Positions 54,335-62,391 of a stretch of 64,000 nt of DNA are shown in pieces. This DNA is from Streptomyces sp. S4.7 (lineage in GTDB: Bacteria; Actinomycetota; Actinomycetes; Streptomycetales; Streptomycetaceae): positions 7,507,683 through 7,571,682 of the forward strand of contig NZ_CP048397.1 of NCBI RefSeq assembly GCF_010384365.1, read 5' to 3'. Under the pieces are notes generated by a model, which saw only the letters and a list, made by a program, of their open reading frames with translations, made no database searches and had not been told where the DNA came from. A program made the translations under genes and the position numbers. The stretch's first letter is position 1; every line of letters starts with the position of its first letter.

Positions 54335-54939
54335 CTAGGACATCTCAAAGGAGCTGGCCTTGTTGTCGCACCCGTAGGGTACTTGGTTCAGGTCCCAGTG
54401 CTTGTCGATCCATTTGTTCCCGCACTCGCCCTCGTAGCCTTCGTCCGCCGACATCCACACGTTGCACCCTGCGTAGGGGCTGAGCCGGGTGCTCACCGAA
54501 CTCGCCTTGCCGTTCCAGCCGTTGGGGAAGTTCGGGAATCTGTGTTCAATGGGGAGTATTGAGCCAGTGCAGCGCTGGGAGACGGAGTAGGTGAGGGTAG
54601 CCCCGGTGGAGTCGTAGTTGTACTTGTCGTAGAACACGACGGCAGAGATGCCCGCGACGTTTCCGGCGTCGATCGCCGCCTGGAGGCTGGGGAAGGTCGC
54701 CCAGGTTTTGTTCGGGTACACCAGCAGGTGTCCGCCCGCGGTGGGCTGCTTCGCGGCGGTGGGAGACTCTTCAGCCTCGTCGCCCGCTCGGCGTCCGCTC
54801 GGCGTCCGCTCGGCGTCCGCTCGGCGTCCGCTCGGCGTCCGCTCGGCGTCCGCTCGGCGTCGTGGCCGGTGAAGTACAACAAGCCAACGACGACGGCTGC
54901 GACGGTGACCGCGGCTGTGGCGGCAATCCAGCGGCGCAT
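54335..54939 (-). pseudogene. Secreted beta/gamma-crystallin-like (I36-type) protein, frame broken at an 11-bp repeat
   Basis: The 5' frame from ATG 54939 gives a signal or anchor helix (MRRWIAATAAVTVAAVVVGL, then LYFTGHDAER) and enters seven tandem 11-bp repeats. The 3' part is in another frame and begins GDEAEESPTAAKQPTAGGHL, then LVYPNKTWATF, ISAVVFYDKYNYDSTGATLT, NGWNGKASSVSTRL, CNVWMSADEGYEGEC and an ending NKASSFEMS. These are the strand and turn pattern of secreted crystallin-like proteins annotated as peptidase inhibitor family I36. Because 11 is not a multiple of 3, losing one unit (or gaining two) fuses the two frames into a 197-residue protein. It is therefore a candidate phase-variable gene now in the off state, or a repeat miscount in the assembly. 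Confidence 0.7.
54785..54861. repeat. Seven perfect tandem copies of an 11-bp unit
   Basis: CGCTCGGCGTC is repeated exactly seven times, 77 bp in all, inside the coding region of the crystallin-like protein just after its N-terminal hydrophobic helix. A perfect non-triplet repeat within a gene is the usual substrate for slipped-strand length changes. Confidence 0.95.
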
Positions 54940-55408
54940 CAGGTGAGTCCTTCCCTTTGCCGGTGACCGCCCGTCGACCGCTCCGGAGTGTGCGGGCCGG
55001 AAGACGCCTCAGGACAGAGGGAACGCCCCGTCACGGTCTTCACGTCCACCAGAGCAGGAAGCGGCGTCACGGAGCATAGAGACATGCCTTGGCACCCAGG
55101 CGGCCCGTCTTTCGCTGTGCCCGAAAACACCAGCTCACAGGGGTCGTTCAGAGGCCCACTCCGAGGCGCAGAAACACGTGGCCCTCCACCGTCAGCGTGT
55201 GCACCTTGTGCCCGCCGCCCACACGCTGTCCACGTGAACCGACCGTCCCGCAACCACCAATGGGAACAACATCTTGGAACCCGGCTTGCCCTGTCCTCCG
55301 GAATCAACGGCCTGGCGAACTCCCACGAGCCGTCCGGAACAATCCAACTCCATGCACGCCGCCCCATGAGCGGACCAACGAGTGGTCACCACACAGGACG
55401 CCGTCTAA
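54940..55408. other. Gene-free stretch left of the IS element
   Basis: About 470 bases with no supported gene, RNA or strong hairpin. It contains the promoter of the crystallin-like gene on its left and DNA flanking the insertion on its right. It was probably the region just downstream of the ABC transporter gene before the IS arrived. Confidence 0.5.
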
Positions 55409-56293
55409 GAGGTCCTAGCAAAGGCGTTGGACGTGGCGGTGGGTGATGAGACAGGTGGCGATGCCGAGGAAGGCTTCGTGGATGTCGTCGCGTCGTTCCC
55501 AGCGGATGCGGAGACGTCTGAAGCCGTGGAACCAGGCGATCGTGCGCTCGACAACCCAGCGGTGGACACCGAGGCCGGAGCCGTGCGGAACGCCGCGGCG
55601 GGCAATGACCGGTTTGATGCCCTGGGCCCGGACCAGACGGCGGTACTTGTCGTGGTCGTAGCCGCGGTCGCCGAGCAGGACATCAGGCCGTCGACGAGGT
55701 CGTCCCACGAGTCCTGGGACCGACGGGATTTTCGCGAGCAAGGGCATCAGCTGGGTGACATCGTTGCGGTTGCCGCCGGTCAGCGACACCGCGAGCGGGA
55801 TGCCCTGCCCGTCGACAAGGATGTGGTGCTTGCTGCCCGGACGTGCGCGGTCGACCGGGCTGGGTCCGCTTTTGGGCCCCGCCGAGCAGCCCGGACATGG
55901 GAGGAGTCGATCACCGCCCGCGACCAGTCGAGCTGCTTCGCCGCACGCAGCCTTGCCAGCAGCACGACGTGGAGCCTGTCCCAGACGCCGGCCTCGTTCC
56001 ATGCGGCAAGCCGTCGCCAGCACGTCATGCCCGAACCGAAGCCCAGCTCCTGCGGCAGATACTCCCACTGGATCCCGGTGTGCAGGACGAACAGGATCCC
56101 GCACAGCGCATCCCGGTCCGGCACCCTCGGCCGACCGGCCACGAGCTTCGGCCCCGGCACAGGCAACAACGGCTCGATCAGCGACCACAGTTCATCCGAA
56201 ACAACCCACGGACGCGACTCCCTCTTCCCCACGAACAGCCCAACGAGCAACCAGGCCGACAGTCACACCAACACGGACTTCTGTTAGGACCTC
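55409..56293 (-). mobile_element. IS5-family (IS427-like) insertion sequence, 885 bp
   Basis: Imperfect terminal inverted repeats: GAGGTCCTAGCAAAG at the left end and GAGGTCCTAACAGAA at the right (reverse complement). Both ends are flanked by TAA (55406-55408 and 56294-56296), a 3-bp target duplication of the TNA kind expected for this group. The element is complete and carries a two-frame transposase. It inserted at the stop codon of the upstream ABC transporter gene, leaving a TAG in place. Confidence 0.9.
55415..56250 (-). CDS. IS5-type transposase made by -1 frameshift
   Basis: Two overlapping frames. The first (from TTG 56250) has the N-terminal DUF4096-like part WSLIEPLLPVPGPKLVAGRP and the first catalytic Asp in AVIDSSHVRAA. 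The second frame holds the rest: HHILVDGQGIPLAVSLTGGN, the second Asp in VLLGDRGYDHDKYRRL and the Glu in VHRWVVERTIAWFHGFRRLR. They join at CCCAAAA (plus strand 55870-55876), a canonical -1 slippery heptamer read C CCA AAA in the first frame. Frameshifting would give a full DDE transposase of about 278 residues. Confidence 0.88.
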
Positions 56294-58050
56294 TAAGACG
56301 TCGTTCTTTCCGGGACGGCGGCCCAGGTGTTGGCCAGGTCGGCGTAGAGCGGCGAGTCGCGCAGCAGCGCATGGTGGTCACCGATCCGTACGGAACTCCC
56401 GTCCAGCACGAGAATCCGGCGGGCCCGCATCGCGGAGCTGATCCGGTGCGCGATGACGATCAGGGTGCCGGGGCGGTCGGCGAACGCCTCCTCCGCGCGT
56501 CGTTCAGCCGCCGGATCCAGGTGGCAGGTGGCCTCGTCGAGGATCACCAATCGCGCCGGCGAAACGTACGCCCGCACGAGCGTGATCAGTTGGCGTTCCC
56601 CCTCGGACAGGGCAGCGGTCTGTTCGATCAGCGCGTCGAACCCGCCGAGCCGTTTGATCACCGGCGCCAGCCCGACCAGGTCGGCGGCCCACGCCAGCTC
56701 GTCGTCGGACACCTCGGGGGCGAGGTAGGCGAGGTTCTCCCGCAGTGTCCCGGCGAAGACGTAGGACTCCTGCGGGACGAGCGCGACGGCCTCCCGTAGC
56801 CACGGACCGGCCGGCGCGCCGAGCCGGATGCCGCCGAGCATGACTTCACCGCGTCGGCAGGGCTCCAGGCCGGCCATCAGGTTGGCGACCGTCGACTTGC
56901 CGATGCCGCTGGGCCCCACGATCGCCAGGTGGTCGCCGTACGGGACGTCGAGGTCGAGGTCATCGACGATCGGTGCCGAGTGCGGGCCATAGGCGAAGGT
57001 GACGCCGCGCAGGGAGAGGGAGGGAACGTGGTCGCGGCCGGGTGAGGCGGCGTCCGGCGGGCCGGGCGATTCGGGTGGCCGGGCCGTGTGTTCCGCGAGC
57101 CGTCGCAGCAGGACCTGGAGTTGGACCCCCATGTTGCCCAGGCTCTGCGCGAACAGCCGCAGCGCAGGTTCCAGCCCGGAGATCAGGTAGGTGACGGCGC
57201 CGAGGATCTGCCCCGGGGTGACGGCGCCGCTGCGCAACAGCGACGGTGCCATGGCCAGGGTCGCGATCAGCGGGACACGGGCACCGATCACCACCACCCC
57301 GATCCGACAGGCCCCGATGCGGGCGGCCGCTATGGAGGCGGCCGCGTTGGCGTCCACGTCGTGCCCGACGCGCCGGGTCGCCGTGTCCGCGCCGCCGCAC
57401 GCCAGTACGTCCCGCAGGCCGGACACGGCGTGGCCCGCGCTCCCCGCCAGCCGCTCCTCGGCCATCAGCGCCTCGCGGTAGCGCTTCCGGAAGAGCACCG
57501 ACAGCAGCGCCAGCAACGCGCCCGCGGCGGCGAGGCAGCCCAGCGTTACGCCGGCCATCTCGGGGAGGAGCGTGGCCAGGCCGGCGAGCGCGGCGCCGAG
57601 CGAGAACACCACGGTCCGGGCCATCATCAGCAGCGCCGCCAGGATCTGCCGCACGCCCTCGGTCTGCCGCGTCAGTCGGGCGACCGTGCTGGCGTCCACG
57701 GGGCCGCTGCCCTGGGCGGCGTGGGCGAGCCGGGCCTGGACGACGGCGCGGACCAACGCGTCGCGAGCGGCCTCCACGATGGCGGCGAGCGGGGTGATGG
57801 CGTTCCGCGCGGCCCAGGCGCCCAGCACCATCGCCGTGCCGTAGAGCATGAGGAACGCCAGTCCCGCGGCCAACTCACCTGCCAGGAAACCGCGGTCGAG
57901 CGCGGCGGCGACGAGCTGGCCCGACAGAAGGACCGGGGCCGCCTCAAGGACCGACCAGGAGGCCAGCACCAGCAGGGAGCGGCGCTGGCCGGCGAGGGCA
58001 GGGCGCAGCTGTGCCCTGCCGCTGGGCTTGGCGTTGGCTGTCACCGTCAT
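56293..58050 (-). CDS. ABC transporter (fused permease-ATPase), lanthipeptide cluster
   Basis: A 585-residue half-transporter. N-terminal membrane region with about five to six helices (to about 320), then an ATPase: Walker A GPSGIGKST (about 382), signature LSEGERQ (about 483), Walker B LVILDEAT (about 503) and the switch His in VIAHRIS. There is no N-terminal C39 peptidase domain, so it exports without cutting a GG leader, in line with a separate S9 peptidase in the cluster. It overlaps the second transporter gene by 4 bp (ATGA), so the two probably form a heterodimeric exporter. Its stop codon TAG lies on the IS boundary. Confidence 0.9.
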   Translation of the reverse strand: MTVTANAKPSGRAQLRPALAGQRRSLLVLASWSVLEAAPVLLSGQLVAAALDRGFLAGELAAGLAFLMLYGTAMVLGAWAARNAITPLAAIVEAARDALVRAVVQARLAHAAQGSGPVDASTVARLTRQTEGVRQILAALLMMARTVVFSLGAALAGLATLLPEMAGVTLGCLAAAGALLALLSVLFRKRYREALMAEERLAGSAGHAVSGLRDVLACGGADTATRRVGHDVDANAAASIAAARIGACRIGVVVIGARVPLIATLAMAPSLLRSGAVTPGQILGAVTYLISGLEPALRLFAQSLGNMGVQLQVLLRRLAEHTARPPESPGPPDAASPGRDHVPSLSLRGVTFAYGPHSAPIVDDLDLDVPYGDHLAIVGPSGIGKSTVANLMAGLEPCRRGEVMLGGIRLGAPAGPWLREAVALVPQESYVFAGTLRENLAYLAPEVSDDELAWAADLVGLAPVIKRLGGFDALIEQTAALSEGERQLITLVRAYVSPARLVILDEATCHLDPAAERRAEEAFADRPGTLIVIAHRISSAMRARRILVLDGSSVRIGDHHALLRDSPLYADLANTWAAVPERTTS

Positions 58051-59789
58051 GCCTGCTCCATCGTCCGGGGCTCTGCCACCAGCGGGATGTATTCGGCAGC
58101 GTCGCCTTGCGGCTGCTGGAAGAGAGCGCGGTAGTCCGGGTCGGCGGCGAGCGTCTCGTGGCTGCCCGTGGCCCGGATCCCGTTGTCCTCCACCCACACC
58201 ACCAGGTCGGCGCGGCGCACGGTGGCGGCGCGGTGGGTGACGACCAGCCGGGTGCGGTGCCGCGCCGCGCGGTCCATGGCCAGGGAGACCTCCCGCTCGG
58301 TGACGGTGTCCAGGCTCGACGTGGTGTCGTCCAGCACCAGGATCCTGGCGTCCCGGCAGAGAGCGCGGGCCAGGCCCAGGCGCTGGAGTTCACCGCCGGA
58401 GAGCCGCAGTCCGGCGACGGGCGTGGCCTGGCCGAGCGGCAACCGTTCGACGAACGACTCGGCGCGGCTGTCGCGCAGCGCCCCGCGCAACGCGTCCGGC
58501 GTCACCGGCCGGTCGCCGTAGGCGACTGCGTCGGCGACGGTCCCGCCGAGCAGCACCGGCCGTTCGAAGGCGTGGGCCACAGCGTCCCGTACCGACCGCT
58601 GGTCGGCCTGCCACAGCGACATGCCGTCGATGGTCACCGCACCGGCGTCGGGCTGCCACAGCCCGCCGACGACAGCGGCCAGCGTCGACTTGCCCGCGCC
58701 CGAGCCGCCGACGACGGCAACGGTGGCGCCTGCCGGAATGTCGAGGTCGACGCCGTCGAGCAGCGCGCGGTCGCGGTCGGACACGCGCACCCCGCGCAGG
58801 CTCACGGCGCCCATACCGGCGGGCAGCGGCGGACCGGTGGCGCCGGCGGGCGCCGGGGTGTGCAGCACCTCGCTGATGCCGGCCGCCGAGCCGCGCGCCC
58901 TGCCCAGGTGCGCGAGGGTGCCGACCTGCCGGAAGACGCCGAAGGCGTAGCCCAGATAGGTGTTGAGCGCTATCAGCTCGCCGGGGCTGACCCGTCCGGC
59001 GATCACCCCGTGTCCGGCGGTCGCCAGGACGCTGACCTGGAGGACGGCCACCAGCACGGCGAGCTTCCAGCCCACATCCCGCTGGGCGTTCCAGAGCGCC
59101 TCGCCGTAGCGGCGCAGGTCGCGCAGCGGGACGAGTACGCGGCGGGCCTCGCGGTCGGCCGTGCCGCTGGCGCGGATGGTGCGCACCCCGCTCATCGCGT
59201 CCACGAAACGGGCAGCGAGGCCGCTGTAAGCGGTTTGGTAACGCTCGGTCAGCTCGGTCGAGCTGCCGAGGAATCCCCGGGCCAGCCGCCACACGACCGG
59301 GGCGCCCAGCAGGAAGACCAGGCCGGCCAGCGGGTCGATCAGCAGCAGCGCGACGATCCCGGCGATCGAGGTGAGCAGGGCGACGACGGCTCCGGCCATG
59401 GAGGGACCGACCTTGGCGGTCTCGGCGGTGCCCTGCAGCAGCCGGTTCAGCAGGTCGCCCTCGGCGAACCGCCGCTGGCCGCCGAGGTCGAGGGCGAACA
59501 GGTGGCCCAGTGCCCGGTGGCGCAGCCTCCCCGTGGCCCGCGCCGCCGTGGTGGCCTCGACCAGCTCGGCCGTGAGCTGAGCCAGCGTGGAAACCGCCAG
59601 CAGGCTGACCAGCCAGACCAGGGCGGGGCCGGTCGAATCACCGCCGAGCGCGGCGTCGATCGCGGCAGCCAGCACCACCGGCATGGCCAGGGACGCGGCG
59701 GCGTCGAGCATGGCCGCCCCCAGGAACAGGGACGTCCAGCCGCCGGTCGATCTCGCCACCTGCCACAGGAGCCGATCGCGCTGCTGCAT
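58047..59789 (-). CDS. ABC transporter (fused permease-ATPase), partner subunit
   Basis: A 580-residue half-transporter: membrane domain (about 20-310) with ERYQTAYSGLAARFVDAMSG as coupling region, then ATPase with Walker A GGSGAGKST (about 365), signature LSGGELQ (about 464) and Walker B ILVLDDTTSSLD (about 485). The catalytic Glu after Walker B is Asp here, which commonly marks the degenerate site of a heterodimeric exporter; the other subunit keeps DEAT. GAGGA precedes ATG 59789. It is the first gene after the precursor peptides and is the likely peptide exporter or self-protection pump. Confidence 0.9.
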   Translation of the reverse strand: MQQRDRLLWQVARSTGGWTSLFLGAAMLDAAASLAMPVVLAAAIDAALGGDSTGPALVWLVSLLAVSTLAQLTAELVEATTAARATGRLRHRALGHLFALDLGGQRRFAEGDLLNRLLQGTAETAKVGPSMAGAVVALLTSIAGIVALLLIDPLAGLVFLLGAPVVWRLARGFLGSSTELTERYQTAYSGLAARFVDAMSGVRTIRASGTADREARRVLVPLRDLRRYGEALWNAQRDVGWKLAVLVAVLQVSVLATAGHGVIAGRVSPGELIALNTYLGYAFGVFRQVGTLAHLGRARGSAAGISEVLHTPAPAGATGPPLPAGMGAVSLRGVRVSDRDRALLDGVDLDIPAGATVAVVGGSGAGKSTLAAVVGGLWQPDAGAVTIDGMSLWQADQRSVRDAVAHAFERPVLLGGTVADAVAYGDRPVTPDALRGALRDSRAESFVERLPLGQATPVAGLRLSGGELQRLGLARALCRDARILVLDDTTSSLDTVTEREVSLAMDRAARHRTRLVVTHRAATVRRADLVVWVEDNGIRATGSHETLAADPDYRALFQQPQGDAAEYIPLVAEPRTMEQA

Positions 59790-59863
59790 GGAAGTCCTCA
59801 CTTCGCCGTGTCGTGTGGTGTCGGTCGGTCCGATCTGCCGATGGTCCGACCTGCCGACCCCGA

Positions 59864-59879
59864 CGGCTCTGCCGAGCCG
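59864..59879 (-). terminator. Weak hairpin between precursor and transporter genes
   Basis: CGGCTC/GAGCCG stem with a 4-nt loop, just past the third precursor's stop. It may act as a partial terminator, giving more precursor than transporter message. Low certainty. Confidence 0.3.
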
Positions 59880-59895
59880 CCGGGGTGCCTTCGAA

Positions 59896-60018
59896 TCAGA
59901 AATCGAAGGTGTAAGCGGGGCAGGTCAGCACGCTGCCAAATCCGCAACAGCCCAACTCCGAGTTCGCAGCTTCCTCGGATTCCGGCAGCTGCTGGAGCAG
60001 CTCGACGTCAATGGCCAT
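59896..60018 (-). CDS. Lanthipeptide precursor A3 (40 residues)
   Basis: The leader MAIDVELLQQLPESEEAANS is acidic with a hydrophobic helix in the LLQ region, as in class III/IV leaders (LxLQ motif). The core region reads GCCGFGSVLTCPAYTFDF: three Cys, one Ser and two Thr. AAGGAAAAGAG lies a few bases before the ATG. It is the third of three small genes placed between the S9 peptidase and the exporter. It shares with the other two the ELxxLQxLxxxEE leader layout and a CC near the leader boundary. It differs in lacking the C-terminal TCxxCTxTxG. Ser/Thr dehydration followed by Cys addition is expected from the nearby synthetase; ring pattern unknown. Confidence 0.82.
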   Translation of the reverse strand: MAIDVELLQQLPESEEAANSELGCCGFGSVLTCPAYTFDF

Positions 60019-60062
60019 GATCTCTTTTCCTTTTCAGCGACAGGCGGTTGGCGGCCGTACCA

Positions 60063-60221
60063 TCAGCCGTTGGTATTGGTGCAGCTGTGGCAGGTCGTCA
60101 GGCCGCTGGTGCCGAAGATGGGGCAGTTCTCGGTGAGCGAGTTCCAGCAGCAGTCCAGTGCGCCCAGAGTTGCCTCCTCCGTCGAATCGAACTCTTGGAG
60201 CGCGTCCACGGAAAATGTCAC
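60063..60221 (-). CDS. Lanthipeptide precursor A2 (52 residues)
   Basis: The leader is VTFSVDALQEFDSTEEATLG with the VDALQEF helix. The core contains DCCWNSLTENCPIFG and ends TTCHSCTNTNG, with five Cys and many Ser/Thr. GTG start at 60221 is chosen because GAGGAGGTGA ends 5 bases upstream; an in-frame GTG at 60230 overlaps that site. The segment SGLTTCHSC fits S-x2-T-x4-C, the spacing of labionin-forming motifs. It lies 45 bases downstream of the first precursor, each with its own strong ribosome site. Confidence 0.83.
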   Translation of the reverse strand: MTFSVDALQEFDSTEEATLGALDCCWNSLTENCPIFGTSGLTTCHSCTNTNG

Positions 60222-60266
60222 GGGAGTCACCTCCTCTCCATGCTTGTCGGTATTTCGTCGTGTGCG

Positions 60267-60419
60267 TCAGCCCGTGAAGGTGCAGCCGAAGCAGGTCACG
60301 ACGGTCAGTTCGCAGCAGCTCGTGGGGTACAGCCAGTCGGGCAGCGGGCAGCAGTCGGCCAGACCACCGCTCTCCTCCGTGGCCCGCAGCTCCTGAAGTG
60401 CCTCCAGATCCAGTGTCAT
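60267..60419 (-). CDS. Lanthipeptide precursor A1 (50 residues)
   Basis: The leader MTLDLEALQELRATEESGGL carries LEALQEL, a good match to the class III/IV LxLQ helix and its acidic tail. The core contains DCCPLPDWLYPTSCC and ends TVVTCFGCTFTG: six Cys and about six Ser/Thr. GGAGGTGA lies 8 bases before the ATG. TVVTCFGC fits T-x2-T-x3-C, a labionin-type spacing. The ending TCFGCTFTG parallels TCHSCTNTNG in the second precursor. It is the first precursor gene after the S9 peptidase, so it is transcribed from the synthetase promoter or a local one. Confidence 0.84.
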   Translation of the reverse strand: MTLDLEALQELRATEESGGLADCCPLPDWLYPTSCCELTVVTCFGCTFTG

Positions 60420-60453
60420 GGTGTCTCTCACCTCCTCTCCGCACTCGTCGTCG

Positions 60454-62391
60454 TCACGGACTCCACCCGCCCGCGGCCAAGAATCGCGCCGTGGCCAGGT
60501 GGAGGTTCTGGGAGCCGTCCAGCGGGGTGTGCCCCGCACCGCTCACTTCGTGATGGTGGAAGTCCACGCCGGGCACTGCCCCCAGTTCGGCGAGCCGCCG
60601 CGCCAGCGCGCGGGACTGGCCGACGGGGACGACGTCGTCCCCGTCGCCGTGGAGGATCAGCAACTGCGCCCGCAGCCGGGGTAGTCGGCCGGGTTCGGCG
60701 AGGTCGCGCGGGCCGTGCTCGTCGACCACCCGCCGTCGGCCGCCGAGCCGGTCGATCATGGCGCGGACCGGTGGCGTGGCCTCCTGGTACAGGGACTCGC
60801 CGGACAGGAACGGTGCGACGGCCACCACCCTCGACCACAGCTCGGGCGCGGCGCAGGCCGCCAGCAGCGCGAGGAACGCGCCGTAGCTGTGCCCGTGGAG
60901 CGCCGGCGGTTCCCGGTCCGCGGGCCGGTGGCCACGGATGTGAGTGGCCAGGTGCAGGACATCGGCCAGGTCGGGGCCGCCCCAGGCGTTGACCACGTGT
61001 GCGTGAAACGCCTGCCCGTAGCCGATGCTGCCGCGTGGGTTGGGCGCGATGACGGTGACGCCCGCGTCGGCGAAGACCTGGAACAGCTGGTGGAACTTGA
61101 GCCGCCACATGCCGGCCGGCCCGCCGTGAAGGGCCAGCACGACGTGCTTGGCGGTGCGCCAGTCCTCGTGGCCGCAGACCAGGGCCTCGACATCACCTGC
61201 CGGGCCGGGGAAGGTCTCCACGTGGCCCGGCGCCCAGGGCCACCGGCCGGCCGGGGTGCCGTCGTCGGCCTCCACCCACCGCGCCTCACCGGCCCCGGAA
61301 ACGGTGGCACCCATCAGCCGCGCGGGCGTGTCGGCGCCGACCGACAGGCACCAGAGCCGTGGTGGCCCCTCGTCGGCGCCGGCGGGCGCGCGCCAGGCTG
61401 CGGGACCCAGGACCCGGCCACCGGGCGCGGCGAGGAGGTGGACGGCGTCGCGGTGGGTGTCGAGCAGGGCGAGGTCGCAGGAGAGGCCGCTGGTGCGGCG
61501 CAGCAGCGCCCATCTGCCGTCGCCGCGCAGGGCGATCGGGCGGACCTCACCGGCCAGCTGTTCCGGTGCCAGCAGGGTACGCAGTGGGCCGGCGGCCGGT
61601 CCGGCGCGCAGCACGTGCCTGCCGTTGCGTTCGGTGGCCACCAGCAGCACGCCGGCCTCGGGCGCGGTCAGCAGCACCGTGTCGCTGCCGGAGCCACCGG
61701 AGCCACCGGAGTCACCGGAGCCGTCAGAGCCGTCGTACAGGAAGTCGTGGCCGCCGTCGCCCACATGGAACGCGGCGGGGCGGACGTGGTCGTCGACGCG
61801 GACGTTGACCTGGAACCGTTCGCCGGCCGGGTCGAGCCAGCCGCCGCCACGCAGCAGCAGCGCGGGCAGTTCCCCGGCCCGCACCGGCGGTCCGGCCGGT
61901 CCGGTCGGGGAGCCCGTCAGCGTCCACGCCGTGCAGGCGGCGGCCGGGTCGTTCCCGACTCGCGTCAGGAGCAGCGCGCCGGGCCGGCCGTCCGGCCGGC
62001 CGGCGGCGGTGACGTGGTCTCCGGGCACCGAACCCACGGCGCGTTCCTCGCCGTCGGGCAGCACGACCACCAGATCATGGGAACCGGGCCGGGCCACCAG
62101 CACCAGCACGGAGCCGTCGTCGAACGGCACGATGTCGGTGGGCTGCCCCTGCAGCATCACGTTGGACGCGGCCCGCTCGAAGCCGGGCACCCCGCGGCAG
62201 ACCGGGGTGTCCCCGCGAAGGTCCCAGGTCTCCAGGAACATCCGGCCGCGGCCGTCGGTGACCAGGGCCGCCGCACGGTTCCCGGTGGCGGAGAAACGGA
62301 AACCGAAGCGCGACCTGAGGGTGGTCAGGGCCGCCCACAGCGAGTCCGAGAACCGGGACCGGTCCACTACGGCGGGCGCCGCACCGCTCAT
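60454..62391 (-). CDS. S9-family prolyl oligopeptidase-like peptidase (probable leader peptidase)
   Basis: A 645-residue protein with an N-terminal beta-propeller-like half (about 1-390) and a C-terminal alpha/beta hydrolase: LALHGGPAGMW (oxyanion region), GHSYGAF (Ser about 502), LILHGDGDDVVP (Asp about 584) and VSGAGHTPLD (His about 619). S9 enzymes such as FlaP remove class III lanthipeptide leaders, often by cutting at or near Pro. Position supports that role: it overlaps the synthetase gene by 4 bp (ATGA) and lies just ahead of the precursors. No signal peptide is seen, so cutting would be in the cytoplasm before export. A Gly/Ser-rich run near residues 215-235 is a flexible loop. Confidence 0.88.
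   Translation of the reverse strand: MSGAAPAVVDRSRFSDSLWAALTTLRSRFGFRFSATGNRAAALVTDGRGRMFLETWDLRGDTPVCRGVPGFERAASNVMLQGQPTDIVPFDDGSVLVLVARPGSHDLVVVLPDGEERAVGSVPGDHVTAAGRPDGRPGALLLTRVGNDPAAACTAWTLTGSPTGPAGPPVRAGELPALLLRGGGWLDPAGERFQVNVRVDDHVRPAAFHVGDGGHDFLYDGSDGSGDSGGSGGSGSDTVLLTAPEAGVLLVATERNGRHVLRAGPAAGPLRTLLAPEQLAGEVRPIALRGDGRWALLRRTSGLSCDLALLDTHRDAVHLLAAPGGRVLGPAAWRAPAGADEGPPRLWCLSVGADTPARLMGATVSGAGEARWVEADDGTPAGRWPWAPGHVETFPGPAGDVEALVCGHEDWRTAKHVVLALHGGPAGMWRLKFHQLFQVFADAGVTVIAPNPRGSIGYGQAFHAHVVNAWGGPDLADVLHLATHIRGHRPADREPPALHGHSYGAFLALLAACAAPELWSRVVAVAPFLSGESLYQEATPPVRAMIDRLGGRRRVVDEHGPRDLAEPGRLPRLRAQLLILHGDGDDVVPVGQSRALARRLAELGAVPGVDFHHHEVSGAGHTPLDGSQNLHLATARFLAAGGWSP

Noticed and set aside
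54785..54861. Tandem repeat considered as a CRISPR array or origin iterons
   Set aside because: The units are contiguous 11-mers without spacers and lie inside a coding region. No cas or replication gene is near.
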